Shown piece by piece: positions 1 through 9,422 of a stretch of DNA of 11,894 nucleotides. Numbering within the stretch: position 1 is the first letter of the stretch; the number at the start of each line of letters is the position of its first letter. The notes beneath the pieces were generated by a model. It worked only from the letters and a program-made list of their open reading frames with translations, had not been told where the DNA came from and made no database searches. A program made the position numbers and the translations under genes. This stretch comes from Hamiltosporidium magnivora (lineage: Eukaryota > Microsporidia > Dubosqiidae): assembly GCA_004325065.1 (NCBI GenBank), contig PITI01000478.1, positions 1 to 11,894 on the forward strand, written 5' to 3'.

Positions 1-416
1 AAGATCTTCTTATATTCTAGTTTTTACATAATTAAAATGATTTTAAATGAATAAAAGTTGGATTTATAGATTTGTCTTGAAATTTATATTTTATTTATTA
101 GTATCTATGAATTTTCTTGCTATCAAATTATCAAAACGAAATTTAAATCTTATAACATTTATAGTATTTTTGAATTTTTATTTGGTTATAAAATAGGTTG
201 AAGTTTTATGAAGGCTAGAAAGGAGAAGAGATTTTTTAAAAGAAAATATTTTTCCTTACCTCGTAACAAATTTGTTATAATATCCATATCTAAATAAACC
301 CTTTTAAAAAAAATCCACTCGATTTAATTTAAAGTTCCAATGGTTTCATAAATTGGTTACTTCGAATGCACTGCGGTGATTCTTGCTAAAAATATATTAT
401 TAGGTCTAATAATTCA
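1..416. other. AT-rich intergenic stretch
   Basis: I see no gene here. The stretch is low-complexity A/T with short runs of T and A. It holds the region just past the C-terminus of the IS1595-like transposase relic. At 296-334 there is a segment starting AAACCC and containing CGATTTAATTTAAA that may be a decayed end of that element; it is discussed under findings. Confidence 0.5.
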
Positions 417-1206
417 ACTTAAGCCTATTCTTAAATTTATGTTTTGTTTTAAACCATTTAAATGTCCTCAAAAATTTTAAATTATGTTTACATGAATATT
501 TGATGGTTATGATACAAAATTTGTTGAATGGTTCACATAATCATAAGAAAACCCTTGGTTCTCTCTATATATTGATAGTCATGAATAGTATGTATCAGTA
601 TAGATTCTAACTCTCAAAGAATTGGATTCATAAACAGCAGTGTTTAATACGCTCACTGTTCTAATTAGAAGAATTTGCATATTCACCTTCTTCACTGTTC
701 TTGAAATAGCCTAAACACTCATTGTTGATCAAAAAGACGATCTCTATTGTAATTTTTCCTGCCAATAAATGTTTCTACTATTCAAATACTTTCCCAGTTT
801 CACCAATTTTTTCGAATGAATAAAAACAATTGTTCTATATTAGCAATCTCGGGTTCTTAATAAAGTCTGCTATGGTTGCATCTGAAAAATCTTGCATTAA
901 TCTGATGGGATTATATGAAAATTTAAATATAAATACCTAAAAATATAAATTTTACTATGGATTGCATCTCGGGGGTTTCAATTACATTGAAATATCATTG
1001 AGTATATTTTTTATCCCAAAACGAACAGCGGAAAATATTCTTTCCTAGAGAAAAAATTAGGCCGATTATAGAGTCCTATTAGAATCAGAAAAATAAGTTA
1101 GCAAGCCAGATTGTTCTAATGGAAACTGTTCTTCTGGGTCACTGTAATTTTTTATTTGCATTTTGAAGAATTCGATAATTACATCTCCGCATTTTACAAT
1201 ATACAT
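417..1206 (-). pseudogene. IS1595/ISXO2-like DDE transposase, degenerate
   Basis: This is the relic of a cut-and-paste transposase of the IS1595/ISXO2-like type, a family common in microsporidia. It reads from an ATG at 1204-1206. The N-terminal block (46 codons, 1069-1206) contains IIEFFKMQ and ends in TAA. A second block at 781-936 carries DATIADFIKNPRLL and then GETGKVFE. The next, at 722-778, carries ETFIGRKNYNRDRLFDQQ, the stretch following the first catalytic Asp (a VEIDE-type motif, here destroyed at a frame change). The last frame, down to 417, holds IYTDTYYS (second Asp, 594-596), DYVNHSTNFV (Asn-His at 528-533) and IHVN. The conserved Glu after that motif is TAA (477-479) and the Trp after it is TGA (468-470). 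At least three frame changes and several stops make it inactive. The order and spacing of the motifs match the family, so the assignment is confident; exact ends are not. Confidence 0.82.
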
Positions 1207-2578
1207 ATGAACAAAAAATTTACTCGCTTTTAAGTTGAAAATTTAATGCAAAATTTAAATCTTTATAAAAATTGTATATATTTTACCATATTTTAATTAA
1301 TTAATTTAAAATTCGGGCTGAGATAGAATAACGGGTTTAAAACCTATCTTGTTGGCCAAGAGTGAGTGAAGTTGCTATGAAATCATTTTTGACATTTTTG
1401 TAAGATATAAACCATTGTAACTATACGCCAATCTCCTATCATTTCGAATTACAACATATTTAAATAAGCAACTGAAAATGCCTAGTTTTCCGTTCTCTAA
1501 CCTGAGAAGTAACGCCGAATAGAACAATAGATAAGTAAGACAGATTTCAAATTTGCCAATTAAGAGTAAAAAATTGTTCTTCCCTAAAATTTTTTACCCT
1601 TTTAGACTTGATCGAAAGTTCAACTGAACTTCTTTTAGTATTATTATTACAAAAAAGCCTTAATCTCATCAAAAATATTGTTTTCAGAAAAATTATTTTC
1701 TATTTTATAGATAAATACCTTTCCAGAAATCTAAAACGTAATTATTGTAAAACTATTTTCTAAATAACTATTAATCGGGTTTTAATTAAGCATATTTTCA
1801 ACTTTTCTATTTAATATTTGAAGAAATCTAAGAAATAATTTGCCATGAATATACCGTTAGCGTGTTTATTCCTCGTTCAAATAGAATGTAAAATGATATC
1901 TCTATTATATATCAAATGTTTACATTTGATTGTAATCTAAAATACTCAAATAAACATCTATATGTCTTTGCATTTCCTTGATGCGTATTTCTTTTCGGTC
2001 TTCATGATAATCTTACTTCGTAATATTAAACGATAAGGCTTTTTTTTGATAATTCTTATAAACTGATTTTAATGTAAATTTAAATTTGTTTTTAATCTTG
2101 CTGTTAAAAGTTAAAAAAATCATTATCTTTACACATTTTATATATTTTATATATTTTGTCGTCTAAAAAGAAAATTATAGTGCTGTCTTATTATGCATAT
2201 TAAAATGATTTGTAGTGTTACTTCGATACTATCCATATGAACACTGGAAATTAATGCGGTATATATGTGTGATTTTTATTATGAATACGAATTTTTTTCG
2301 CGATTTTTATTTAGTAGTTTAAAATGAAGGAAAAGCCTAAACTCTCTCATAAAAAAGATAAAGAGTATATAAATCCAATGGAAACGTGCTACAGAATTTA
2401 GAGTCAGATAGTAGGAAACCACACAGTCAATAAAAATAAAGCTCAATATATGAAAATAAAAGTTTATTTTAATACAAGAAAAATTAATCTAGCGTTCTCG
2501 CCGTAGACTATGTTATTTTACATGTGCTACCTATATTCTTGATAATAATTTACCTTATATATTCGCTCTGTATTCTTA
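1207..2578. other. Intergenic stretch without supported gene
   Basis: No gene is supported. A stop-free minus-strand frame of 72 codons at 1378-1593 contains RLAYSYNGLYLTK, faintly like the start of a FLYWCH zinc finger. At this base composition I would expect a few such frames by chance, so I do not call it. A plus-strand frame from ATG at 2324 runs 25 codons to TAG (2399-2401), then 34 more to 2503; it is also unrecognised. A tandem TTTTATATA repeat lies at 2136-2157. Confidence 0.4.
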
Positions 2579-2665
2579 GAGGGTTTTTCGATCAATATGA
2601 TATCTTTGCAATCAATTCCATAATTATTCGATCAATATAATGCTCTTTGTAATCGATATAGTAAA
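2579..2665 (+). repeat. Left terminal inverted repeat, iterated
   Basis: The left end of the transposon contains a tandem motif. TTCGATCAATAT occurs at 2587 and again at 2627 (40 bp apart), with related CAATCAAT near 2610 and TAATCGAT near 2650. This gives about four units spaced 20-21 bp apart. Read on the minus strand it matches the right end, for example ATTATATTGATCG and ATTGATTGCAAA in the same order. Such repeated subterminal motifs are the usual binding sites for the transposase DNA-binding domain. Confidence 0.75.
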
Positions 2666-2832
2666 TATTGTTAGCAAATAAAAATTTGTTTTCATGTCAA
2701 ACTTTTTTTTACAGGTAGAAATACCAACGAGAAGAAATATCGTTTGCATATCGGGGAACCACTAGAATGTATAGAGTGAAAAAATGATAATGATTTGAAG
2801 TATCTTGTGGAAACAACGGGATCACGAGATAA

Positions 2833-3849
2833 AATTTCCCACTAACCACCATTCCAACGCCGAGGAAACAAATAGTTTCAAATCATGATTGGAAAGTCAT
2901 AATTGGAAATACATTTGAGGATTACTCTATTTCTGCAATTGCCTCGAATTTTCGAATAAATTACCAGAGGGTTAATAGTATTGTTATACAATATTTAAAA
3001 ACCGGCCTGGCATTTGCCAAGAAAAAAGATGAAGATGGGCGCTCAAAGTTAACTTATGAAATCAAAGAGAGCTTACTAACCTATGTTAGTTTGGAATGTA
3101 CAAAAACCCTGCTTGAATTGGCAGAATGGGTCAAAACTACATTTAATGTTGATGTGTATACTAGTACAATTAACCGCGCACTAAGGGGGTTCCAACACAT
3201 TCTAAAGCGTGTAACATTGGAGCCTGAGCGTAGAAATTAACCTTTGACAATTGATCTTAGGACCAATTAATTACTAAGTTTTTGTGAGTTGAGGTTGAAA
3301 ACGAGAACAAAAACTTTGTCTTTTTAGATGAAGTGGAGGTTTCGGTAGTAACACGCCCAGTAGAGGCCGTAATATGAGAATTGCATCTTAATATTTATCT
3401 GTGACTCAGCCTGAAGTAGAAATATTTCGGTAGTCGCATCAATAACAAATATGGTATGAATACAATATGATTCATGAGAGAGTCGTAAATAGAGAGGACT
3501 TCAAATTATTCATTATGAAGATTAATGAAAGTTGAAACGGCATATAATTTTGAGTCCTATATTTATAATAGACGATGCGAGAATTCATCACTATCGTGGA
3601 TAGAATGATGATGAAGAAATTGCCTTGTATCGAATAATACACCATATTATTTACTCTTCTTTTTTTAATCCAATTGAGAATGTACTCTCATGGTGAAAAA
3701 TAAGGTTTTTGAGGAGGTGCAAGTACCGAGCCTCGGTTGAGAATATTAACAGTGAAAATTTTGGTGAGATCAAGAGAAAATTGTAGTTCTTTTTATCGAA
3801 AAATGTTAAGGAATTTGCAGAAGACTTAAGTAGGACAAGTAATTCTTGA
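2833..3849 (+). pseudogene. IS630/Tc1-mariner DD34E transposase, degenerate
   Basis: This relic would be the transposase of the surrounding element, about 340 residues as in the family. Frame one is open from 2833 to 3237. It carries a helix-turn-helix region (YSISAIASNFRI, then a YLKTG linker near 2992) and ends with INRALRGF…LKRVTLEPERRN, the usual join to the catalytic domain. After TAA (3238-3240) the frame changes: FVFLDEVE gives the first catalytic Asp (3327-3329). Several further frame changes follow (RGRNMRIAS, RNISVVAS, NKYGM, HERVVNREDFKLFI). The first frame then returns with FIIDDARIHHYRG (second Asp, 3571-3573) and FFNPIENVLSW (Glu, 3676-3678). Thirty-four residues separate second Asp and Glu, the DD34E spacing. 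Stops at 3601, 3694 and 3784 interrupt this part. No in-frame ATG is left near the start, and it cannot be functional. Confidence 0.88.
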
Positions 3850-3912
3850 ATAATAAATCTACTGTACTATTTATACTTTAATTTTTTAAAATTTTTACTT
3901 TTTAAAAATATT

Positions 3913-4018
3913 TATTATATTGATCGCAAATATTCTGATATTGATTGCAAAATATATGATATTGATCGAAGAATTATGATTTCATTTCAAGGATTATGAT
4001 ATTTATTGAAAAATCCTA
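3913..4018 (-). repeat. Right terminal inverted repeat, iterated
   Basis: The right end of the transposon holds five decayed units of about 21 bp. ATATTGATCG begins at 3917, ATATTGATTG at 3938, ATATTGATCG at 3959, a worn unit near 3980, and ATATTTATTG at 3999. Units are separated by A/T-rich segments with TTATG or similar. The series is the inverted counterpart of the left end, with one more unit. Confidence 0.75.
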
Positions 4019-6282
4019 TATTATGCTAAAAATATTATATTTTTTAGTAGATAAATATTTTTTATTTAAAAGGAAATATTGAATCCTAAATTTTAAATCC
4101 ATTGAAATTCGACTTGTAGCAATCTAAATATACTATTCAAATATAGAATATATCAATATAATGATAAATATTTTTACTGATTATTACATTAAGAAGCTTC
4201 TGGCCTAGATTGAAGAAATGGTTTGTTCGCTTAAAATGAGTGCTTGTTGGCTGGAATCTGCCATATCTATCAAATTTAAGTTTTTTAAACATTTTAGATT
4301 TCTTATCGCAGTAGAATCACATTTTGGTGACTGCCCTTTCTTTGTGGATGAACCAATTTAATGTTAAAATAAAATTTTTTTTTATACTTAGGGTTATGCC
4401 TGATGTATGTTATGAAAGAAATCAAGATTTTAACCAGGGAAGAGTATATTGATTAATGCTCGGCTCATCCCCTGCTAAAAAAATTTTAGATCGAATAAAG
4501 CTCTAATTAACCATAAAATATAACATGTAAAGTAGATAGGATTAAATAAGTGTGGAATATTTTCTTGTTTGTTTCTTTTCCTATAGACGGAACACTATCC
4601 CCAAGTGAATTAAGCATTGTTAAGTTATAGGCTTTCAAAGCCTTTTTCTTTTTAATGATTAGATTCCAACTCATTTCTAAAGTGTAGAATATACTTTTCT
4701 AATATGTCTTATTCAATTTTTGCCACAACTTTACATTAATTTTTTCTGTTTACGCAGTTATTTAAAAATCCAGGGTTAAGATCTAAATAAATTAAATTTT
4801 CAATGTTTTATTTTATGATATTATCTATTGAAGTTTAGTCTTTTAATATCTAATTTTCGCAACTAAATCTTTCCAGCCTTTTTCTTTTCAAGGCAACTCT
4901 CCTTAGCGCCGCATATCTATTTTCATATACATTTTATAGTTTTGATTGGTTTTCAAGGAGATCAACGCTGTTAGATTCAGGGATAAACTAATATCTTTAT
5001 TACTGGAATTCTTGACTAAAAAAAATAAATTTACAAGATTCTTAAGATAAACAAGTCATATAAATAATATAAATATAGATCATTCTGTTTAAGATTTTAA
5101 AATTTTTTTGGAAGAATTATAAAAAAACTTACCATTTGATTGTGTCTTTATCTAAAGTTTTAAAAACTTTATTAGCGAGATTATAGTAAGAACTTAAATA
5201 TATACTTACCTAAAAAATAGATATACTATTTTTTTAATAGAATAATATTCTAAAAAATTTTTGGAGGGAAATATTAATAGATTTAAGATATATGTTTATA
5301 AATATCTGCTTGGTTTTATAAGCAAGTTAAATCTAACTTCTTTAAACCAGAAAACCTTATATTAAGTGTTAAATATCTATTATATTATGCCCTGAGAAAA
5401 TAGATAAGTTCATAGTAACTTAAATTGCATGATTTTGTAAATTAAGACTCATTAGGTTCAGAGAGCCAACTTTATAGTGATACTCTAGGTATATTTTTTT
5501 TTACCGCTTTGATAATATTTAATATGTATCACGAAATTCTTTGTTATAATCACATATAAACTATTTCTAACATAAAAACATGGTAAATGTGAGATATGTG
5601 AACAAATATAAATTTTAGCTAGATCTCTTTATAAATTCAAGATTTATCTCCATTTCAAATTCCTTTAACCAGCTTTTTTAGGAATATTAAAAATTATATT
5701 AAGAAAAGCAAATGTTAAAGCAGTTCATACGCTCTTTCTGGTTTCTAGGACATCATACATTTTTGTTGCAGGCTAAAAATATTTCATTTAAAAGTCACAT
5801 TTAACCTAAATTTCTGTGTCTTACTAAGTCTGAATAATTTGTAAATGCAATTGTACGAACTTTTATCTTTACATAATGAAATATCTTAAATAAAAAAAAC
5901 TTTATAATGTATTAAATTAGATATTCGTTTAATTAAAAAGTTTGGCAATTTTTTAAATTAATTTAATTGTTTGCTTTTTCATAAATAAATTTCTTGTAAA
6001 AGATTGTAAAAAACCGAAAAATATTGCTTTTTATGATTGTATATTAAGATTTCATTCATTATATATGGTAAGTTATATTTTGGATTTTTATTGCAAGATT
6101 TTGCAGTTGAATTTATCTGATAGTTAAATTAATTGCAAACAAATGTATAAAGTTTAAAGGCATAAAGAATATCAAATATCATTTTATACATTTCCTTGGC
6201 AAAAATAATATTTTGAAAAAAGACTATAAATAAATGTAAAGAAAAAAATATAAGCAAATCTCTTTAATTTCTTATTCTGCTT
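4019..6282. other. Long intergenic stretch without supported gene
   Basis: No gene is supported in these 2.3 kb. Slightly less A/T-rich patches hold short frames: a 47-codon plus-strand frame at 4218-4361 (contains FGDCPFFVDEP), a minus-strand frame at 4853-4987 with one internal stop (contains YAALRRVALKRKRLERF), and MKEIKILTREEYID near 4410-4455. None matches a family I know, and all are within the length expected by chance. They may be further worn transposon pieces. Confidence 0.4.
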
Positions 6283-6984
6283 TTAGTCCTCTATTTCGGA
6301 CTCTTGTTCAAATCTTCCTCCTTCACAAATTTTTATAATCATAAAAGCAATATAGTTATAAGCCTTAAATTTGTCGTTTTTGTCAATATCAAATAGAAAA
6401 TCTTTTATTTTAACCATATTCCTAGTACAATGATGAAAAAAAATATGATATCCATATAATATAACTCTTTTTTCCTTTTTTATGTTAATAAAAATATGAT
6501 AAATAGAGTTATGTATGAATTCTTGCTTTAAATTTATTGCGATGCAATCTGCTATTTGTTCTAAAATTTTTAAATTGTTACGTATTTTAGATGTTTGGTT
6601 TTGTTCTAATAGCGAAGCAAGATGGTTTTTAAAGGATGAAAATTTTTCAAACTTTAAATGAGTAATATAGATAAGTTTTTTTGGATGGTCCGATTGTGAA
6701 ACATAATCCTTAATTGTTGTCTTTCCTACCTTTAAAAAATTATCTATAACACTTTTATCTTGTTTAGGATCAATAATAAAAAATGAAAAATAATTTACGT
6801 AACCTCCCCACGTAAAACAAGCTAGTTGTGATTCTTTGAGTGCCCTTAGTTGATTTTTATATTTAAAAGCTTCGAAATCTTTTTTATACTCGGCTTCAAA
6901 ACTTTCAGATGCACTACTGGCTTTTATGTATGAAAAAATAATTGCCATCGCAAAAACTAATGAAGAACTTTTTCGCATTTTCAT
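6283..6984 (-). CDS. Predicted secreted protein, function unknown
   Basis: This is the only intact gene in the window: 233 codons, ATG to TAA, no intron visible. I do not recognise the family. Residues 1-25 look like a signal peptide: MKMRKSSS, then a hydrophobic core LVFAMAIIF, with a likely cut after Ala25 (SSA/SES) or Ala22. No later segment is hydrophobic enough to be a clear membrane span. The mature part is rich in Lys, Ile, Phe, Asn and Glu, has four cysteines (56, 147, 186, 220) that could form two disulfides, a CFTWGGYVNYF stretch at 56-66, a mixed basic and hydrophobic region, and an acidic tail ending EQESEIED. A second Met at codon 3 makes the exact start uncertain by two residues. 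Its single Trp is TGG, so the standard code is used here. It stands alone, with no operon. A secreted lineage-specific microsporidian protein, perhaps a host-exposed or spore factor, is the best guess; role unproven. Confidence 0.82.
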   Translation of the reverse strand: MKMRKSSSLVFAMAIIFSYIKASSASESFEAEYKKDFEAFKYKNQLRALKESQLACFTWGGYVNYFSFFIIDPKQDKSVIDNFLKVGKTTIKDYVSQSDHPKKLIYITHLKFEKFSSFKNHLASLLEQNQTSKIRNNLKILEQIADCIAINLKQEFIHNSIYHIFINIKKEKRVILYGYHIFFHHCTRNMVKIKDFLFDIDKNDKFKAYNYIAFMIIKICEGGRFEQESEIED

Positions 6985-7010
6985 GGATTGGAATTTAAAA
7001 ATTTAATTTA
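6985..7010 (-). promoter_or_regulatory. Possible core promoter of the secreted-protein gene
   Basis: On the minus strand, the bases just before the ATG read TTAAATTCCAATCC directly against the start codon, preceded by AAATTAAATTTTT. Microsporidian genes often have a short C-rich motif next to the ATG and an AAATTT-like element just upstream. The CC pair touching the ATG and the A/T block fit that pattern, but in such A/T-rich DNA the second part has little weight. Confidence 0.3.
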
Positions 7011-8884
7011 AATAATTAACTTTTTGTTTTTACACAAGAAACCAATGAAATCAAACATAATTACAGCTGATTGATTTATAATTTTCACATGTCATTTTTA
7101 TAAAAAATAAAATTCGAATTTCATTGGTAGCTTTTTCCCTACAAAAAATCATCACATAATTTTATAGGTCTTTATATATTTCTGCTGTCATACAATCTCT
7201 TGGGCATACAACTCCCTTAATTTCCATATAGATTTTAATTGGTTTAAAAAAGTTATGAGAGGAAACAGAAATATCAAGAATAAACATCAATTTGACTTAA
7301 AAGGATTTTTCGTCTCACACCTGTTTTACAGATCTATCTGTCAGAATATTATTTCTTAGACAAAAATTTTGTAAATATGTCAAAATATTCCCTTTTACCG
7401 TAAGCCATAAGATCCTCCATAATTTCTTAAAAGTTGATGATCAATTTCGTATTTTCTTTGATTCTAGATATTAAAGTAAAAAGGAATAATGAAATAGATT
7501 ATAATTCACCAAATATAAATAAAGACTTTTAAATTTTTAAACAGTATTGTAGTAGTTAATATTTTATTTTTTGAAATTTTTATTAAAATATTAAAGCGAT
7601 GTCATATATACGTAGAGCCGTAAAAAATAATAGTTTGATTGTATCAATCACAACTTTATTTAAAAAAATATATTGGATTGCATGATTTTTTAATCATCTT
7701 AAAAATTTTACAATTCCTTTTTTAAACTTAATAATGCTGTAATTTTATTGAAATTTTTTATTTTCCGTCGAAAACAATCGTTTCCCGGTAAAAAAACACT
7801 AATATTAATTCTTTTGAGCTAGCAGTATTTATTAGATTTAAATATCTGCTTGGATATGATCTTCGTATTGCATATAATCTTGAAGAAAGAATTAATAGTA
7901 TAATATAATAGAAAGTTTCTGTAAATATCTAGGTTTTAGAAAAAAAAATAAAATAGATGATGAGGTCAATAAATATCACATATTTTTGAACCGTAACCTT
8001 ATAATATTCTTTTTATGGCATATATTCAGTCCTAAACAATCAAAGAGTAGTGTAATCAGAATAAATTTATAATTTAAAATACCTAGATTACAGAGTTTTT
8101 CCTCAAAAAGGTTTCTATACCTCATTTACTGAGCACCTCATTCCGGTGTTGATTAATGTCTGATGGAATATGTGATTAAAAATTTAAAATCACGTTTACT
8201 CTTCCTCTCCTCAAGACTAGCAGCCTTCTTATTTACATTTCAACTTCAGAATGGAATATATTTTTAACTTAAATTTATATCGACAACTAACATAGTGGTT
8301 ATCTGCCTGTTTCAATATCATAGTAACAGATATAATCTGCAACTCTGCTTTTATAAATTAGAAAGTATTTTTTCCGTATAGAAAAGTATAAATATTACAA
8401 TATAAATGCACAAGGCATAATACCATGCTTTTATGTGGCAACGACTTACAATTGAAAATTGTTTCAATTAAAGTAAACAAAACTACAAATTAACTTTGCA
8501 AACAAAGTTTTCACTGTTTTTAGATCTTTCTCTTCGTATATAACTTCCGTAAAACAGTAGATAATATTCAATCGGTTTGCATTTTGAATCACATTTAAAT
8601 ATTTATTTACATCGATTACACATAAACATTATCGAGAAGATAGTTTTTAATGGAAAAATCTTTCATCTACGCATCATTCAAATAAAAAAAATATTTAAGT
8701 CATAATCAATTTAAATCTGTTTTTGTTCTCGGGTTTAATTTATTTTTCAATATGTTCATTCTAGAAAATTTCTATGCAAATTATATCAATTGCTTTCAAA
8801 AACCTAGATTCAAATTTCTTCTGAGAAGTATTTATAGGATGAAATCTTCTCATTGTGAAATATTATAGTCATAAAAAGACCTTT
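7011..8884. other. Long intergenic stretch without supported gene
   Basis: No gene is supported. A 41-codon minus-strand frame from ATG at 7285-7287 to TAA at 7162-7164 (contains IKGVVCPRDCMTAEIYKDL) lies upstream of the secreted-protein gene but is too short and unfamiliar to call. Near 8080-8165 a plus-strand frame contains VFPQKGFYTSFTEHLIP, also unrecognised. The lower part may hold worn remains of the transposase whose N-terminus is called at 8885-9318; for example the minus-strand frame near 8710-8725 reads NKNRFKLI. Confidence 0.4.
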
Positions 8885-9318
8885 TTCATATATTTTTTTT
8901 TATAATCTGCTAACTTTAGATTCAAACATGTTCTAAGTATTTCTTCTAATGTTTAAGATACATTTATCTCCTGAGTGTAGTAATGTTTCTTTCGCGTTAG
9001 TTTTCTTTTTCCGGTCCAAAGAACAGATATTGCAACACCAAATTAAGAATAATTTTATTTTTAATATATTATTCCCAAGGTATTTCAAGATCTAAATATT
9101 TGGCTTTCAATTCTCATTTTTGTATGTAAACACCTTTATTGTGGTATACAATTCGAATTACGGCTTTTTATTGAAACGAGCCAATATAATTTTTAAGTGG
9201 TGAGTTTTATACGCGACAGTTCAGTATCTTGTTTGAGCCACCTTGGGATTGTAGAAGCATCCATTTGCTTTTTAATCCCAAAAAAAATGTTGGCAATTTC
9301 GAGTATAGAAGGAGTTGG
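8885..9318 (-). pseudogene. Possible pogo/CENP-B-like transposase N-terminus
   Basis: This is a tentative relic. A minus-strand frame of 41 codons at 9196-9318 reads SILEIANIFFGIKKQMDAS followed by TIPRWLKQD. That resembles the helix-turn-helix near the N-terminus of pogo/Tigger transposases and CENP-B/Abp1 proteins, where a P-x-LE(L/I)A…F motif precedes STISRxLK. Further down the same strand, in another frame, LKAKYLDLEIPWE (9072-9110) looks like the second DNA-binding domain's K-x-x-x-LE-x-x-L-x-x-W motif. Near 9000-9020 GVAISVLWTGKRK may be the following IS-x-x-x-x-x-KA segment. The pieces are in the right order but in different frames, with stops between. The plus strand over the same bases has a GTG-started 71-codon frame (9197-9412), which I take as a chance shadow. 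Weak similarity judged by eye. Confidence 0.35.
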
Positions 9319-9408
9319 TCAGAAAGTTTGTTGCAAACAGGTTCGTTGTAAATTATTTCTTGATCAAGTTCAACAAACAGCATCATTTAACGATGAGAAA
9401 CAGCAGAT

Positions 9409-9422
9409 GTAATTCGAATTAC
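9409..9422. repeat. Palindrome with a second copy at 9150-9161
   Basis: GTAATTCGAATTAC is a perfect 14-bp palindrome. Its central 12 bases plus right arm (AATTCGAATTAC) recur at 9150-9161, so the two copies bracket the putative helix-turn-helix relic at 9196-9318 about 260 bp apart. Function unknown; could be chance. Confidence 0.4.

Larger units (their letters stand above)
2579..4018 (+). mobile_element. IS630/Tc1-mariner-type DNA transposon, inactive
   Basis: This is a complete-looking but dead transposon of about 1.44 kb. Its boundaries come from matching outermost ends: GAGGGTTTTTCGATCAATAT at 2579-2598 reads, on the other strand, almost the same as the right end at 3999-4018 (…GAAAAATCCTA). 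A TA dinucleotide sits immediately outside each end (2577-2578 and 4019-4020), as expected for the TA target duplication of this superfamily. Inside are inverted terminal regions of roughly 85-105 bp and a plus-strand transposase relic. The size, TA sites and DD34E protein agree with the family. The exact ends are inferred by eye. Confidence 0.75.

Noticed and set aside
1378..1593. 72-codon stop-free minus-strand frame with a FLYWCH-like NG-x-Y patch
   Set aside because: No ATG near its start, no cysteine/histidine ligands follow, and a few frames of this length should occur by chance.
1980..2010. Minus-strand 30-residue frame containing RKEIRIKEMQRHIDVYLS
   Set aside because: It looks protein-like but is only about 30 codons between stops and matches no family I know.
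4629..4643. AGGCTTTCAAAGCCT hairpin followed by T-rich tract, like a bacterial intrinsic terminator
   Set aside because: No gene ends before it and the window looks eukaryotic, so a bacterial-type terminator is not expected.
9197..9412. Plus-strand 71-codon open frame as a gene
   Set aside because: It starts with GTG, has no recognisable motif, and the opposite strand shows more convincing DNA-binding-domain-like fragments.
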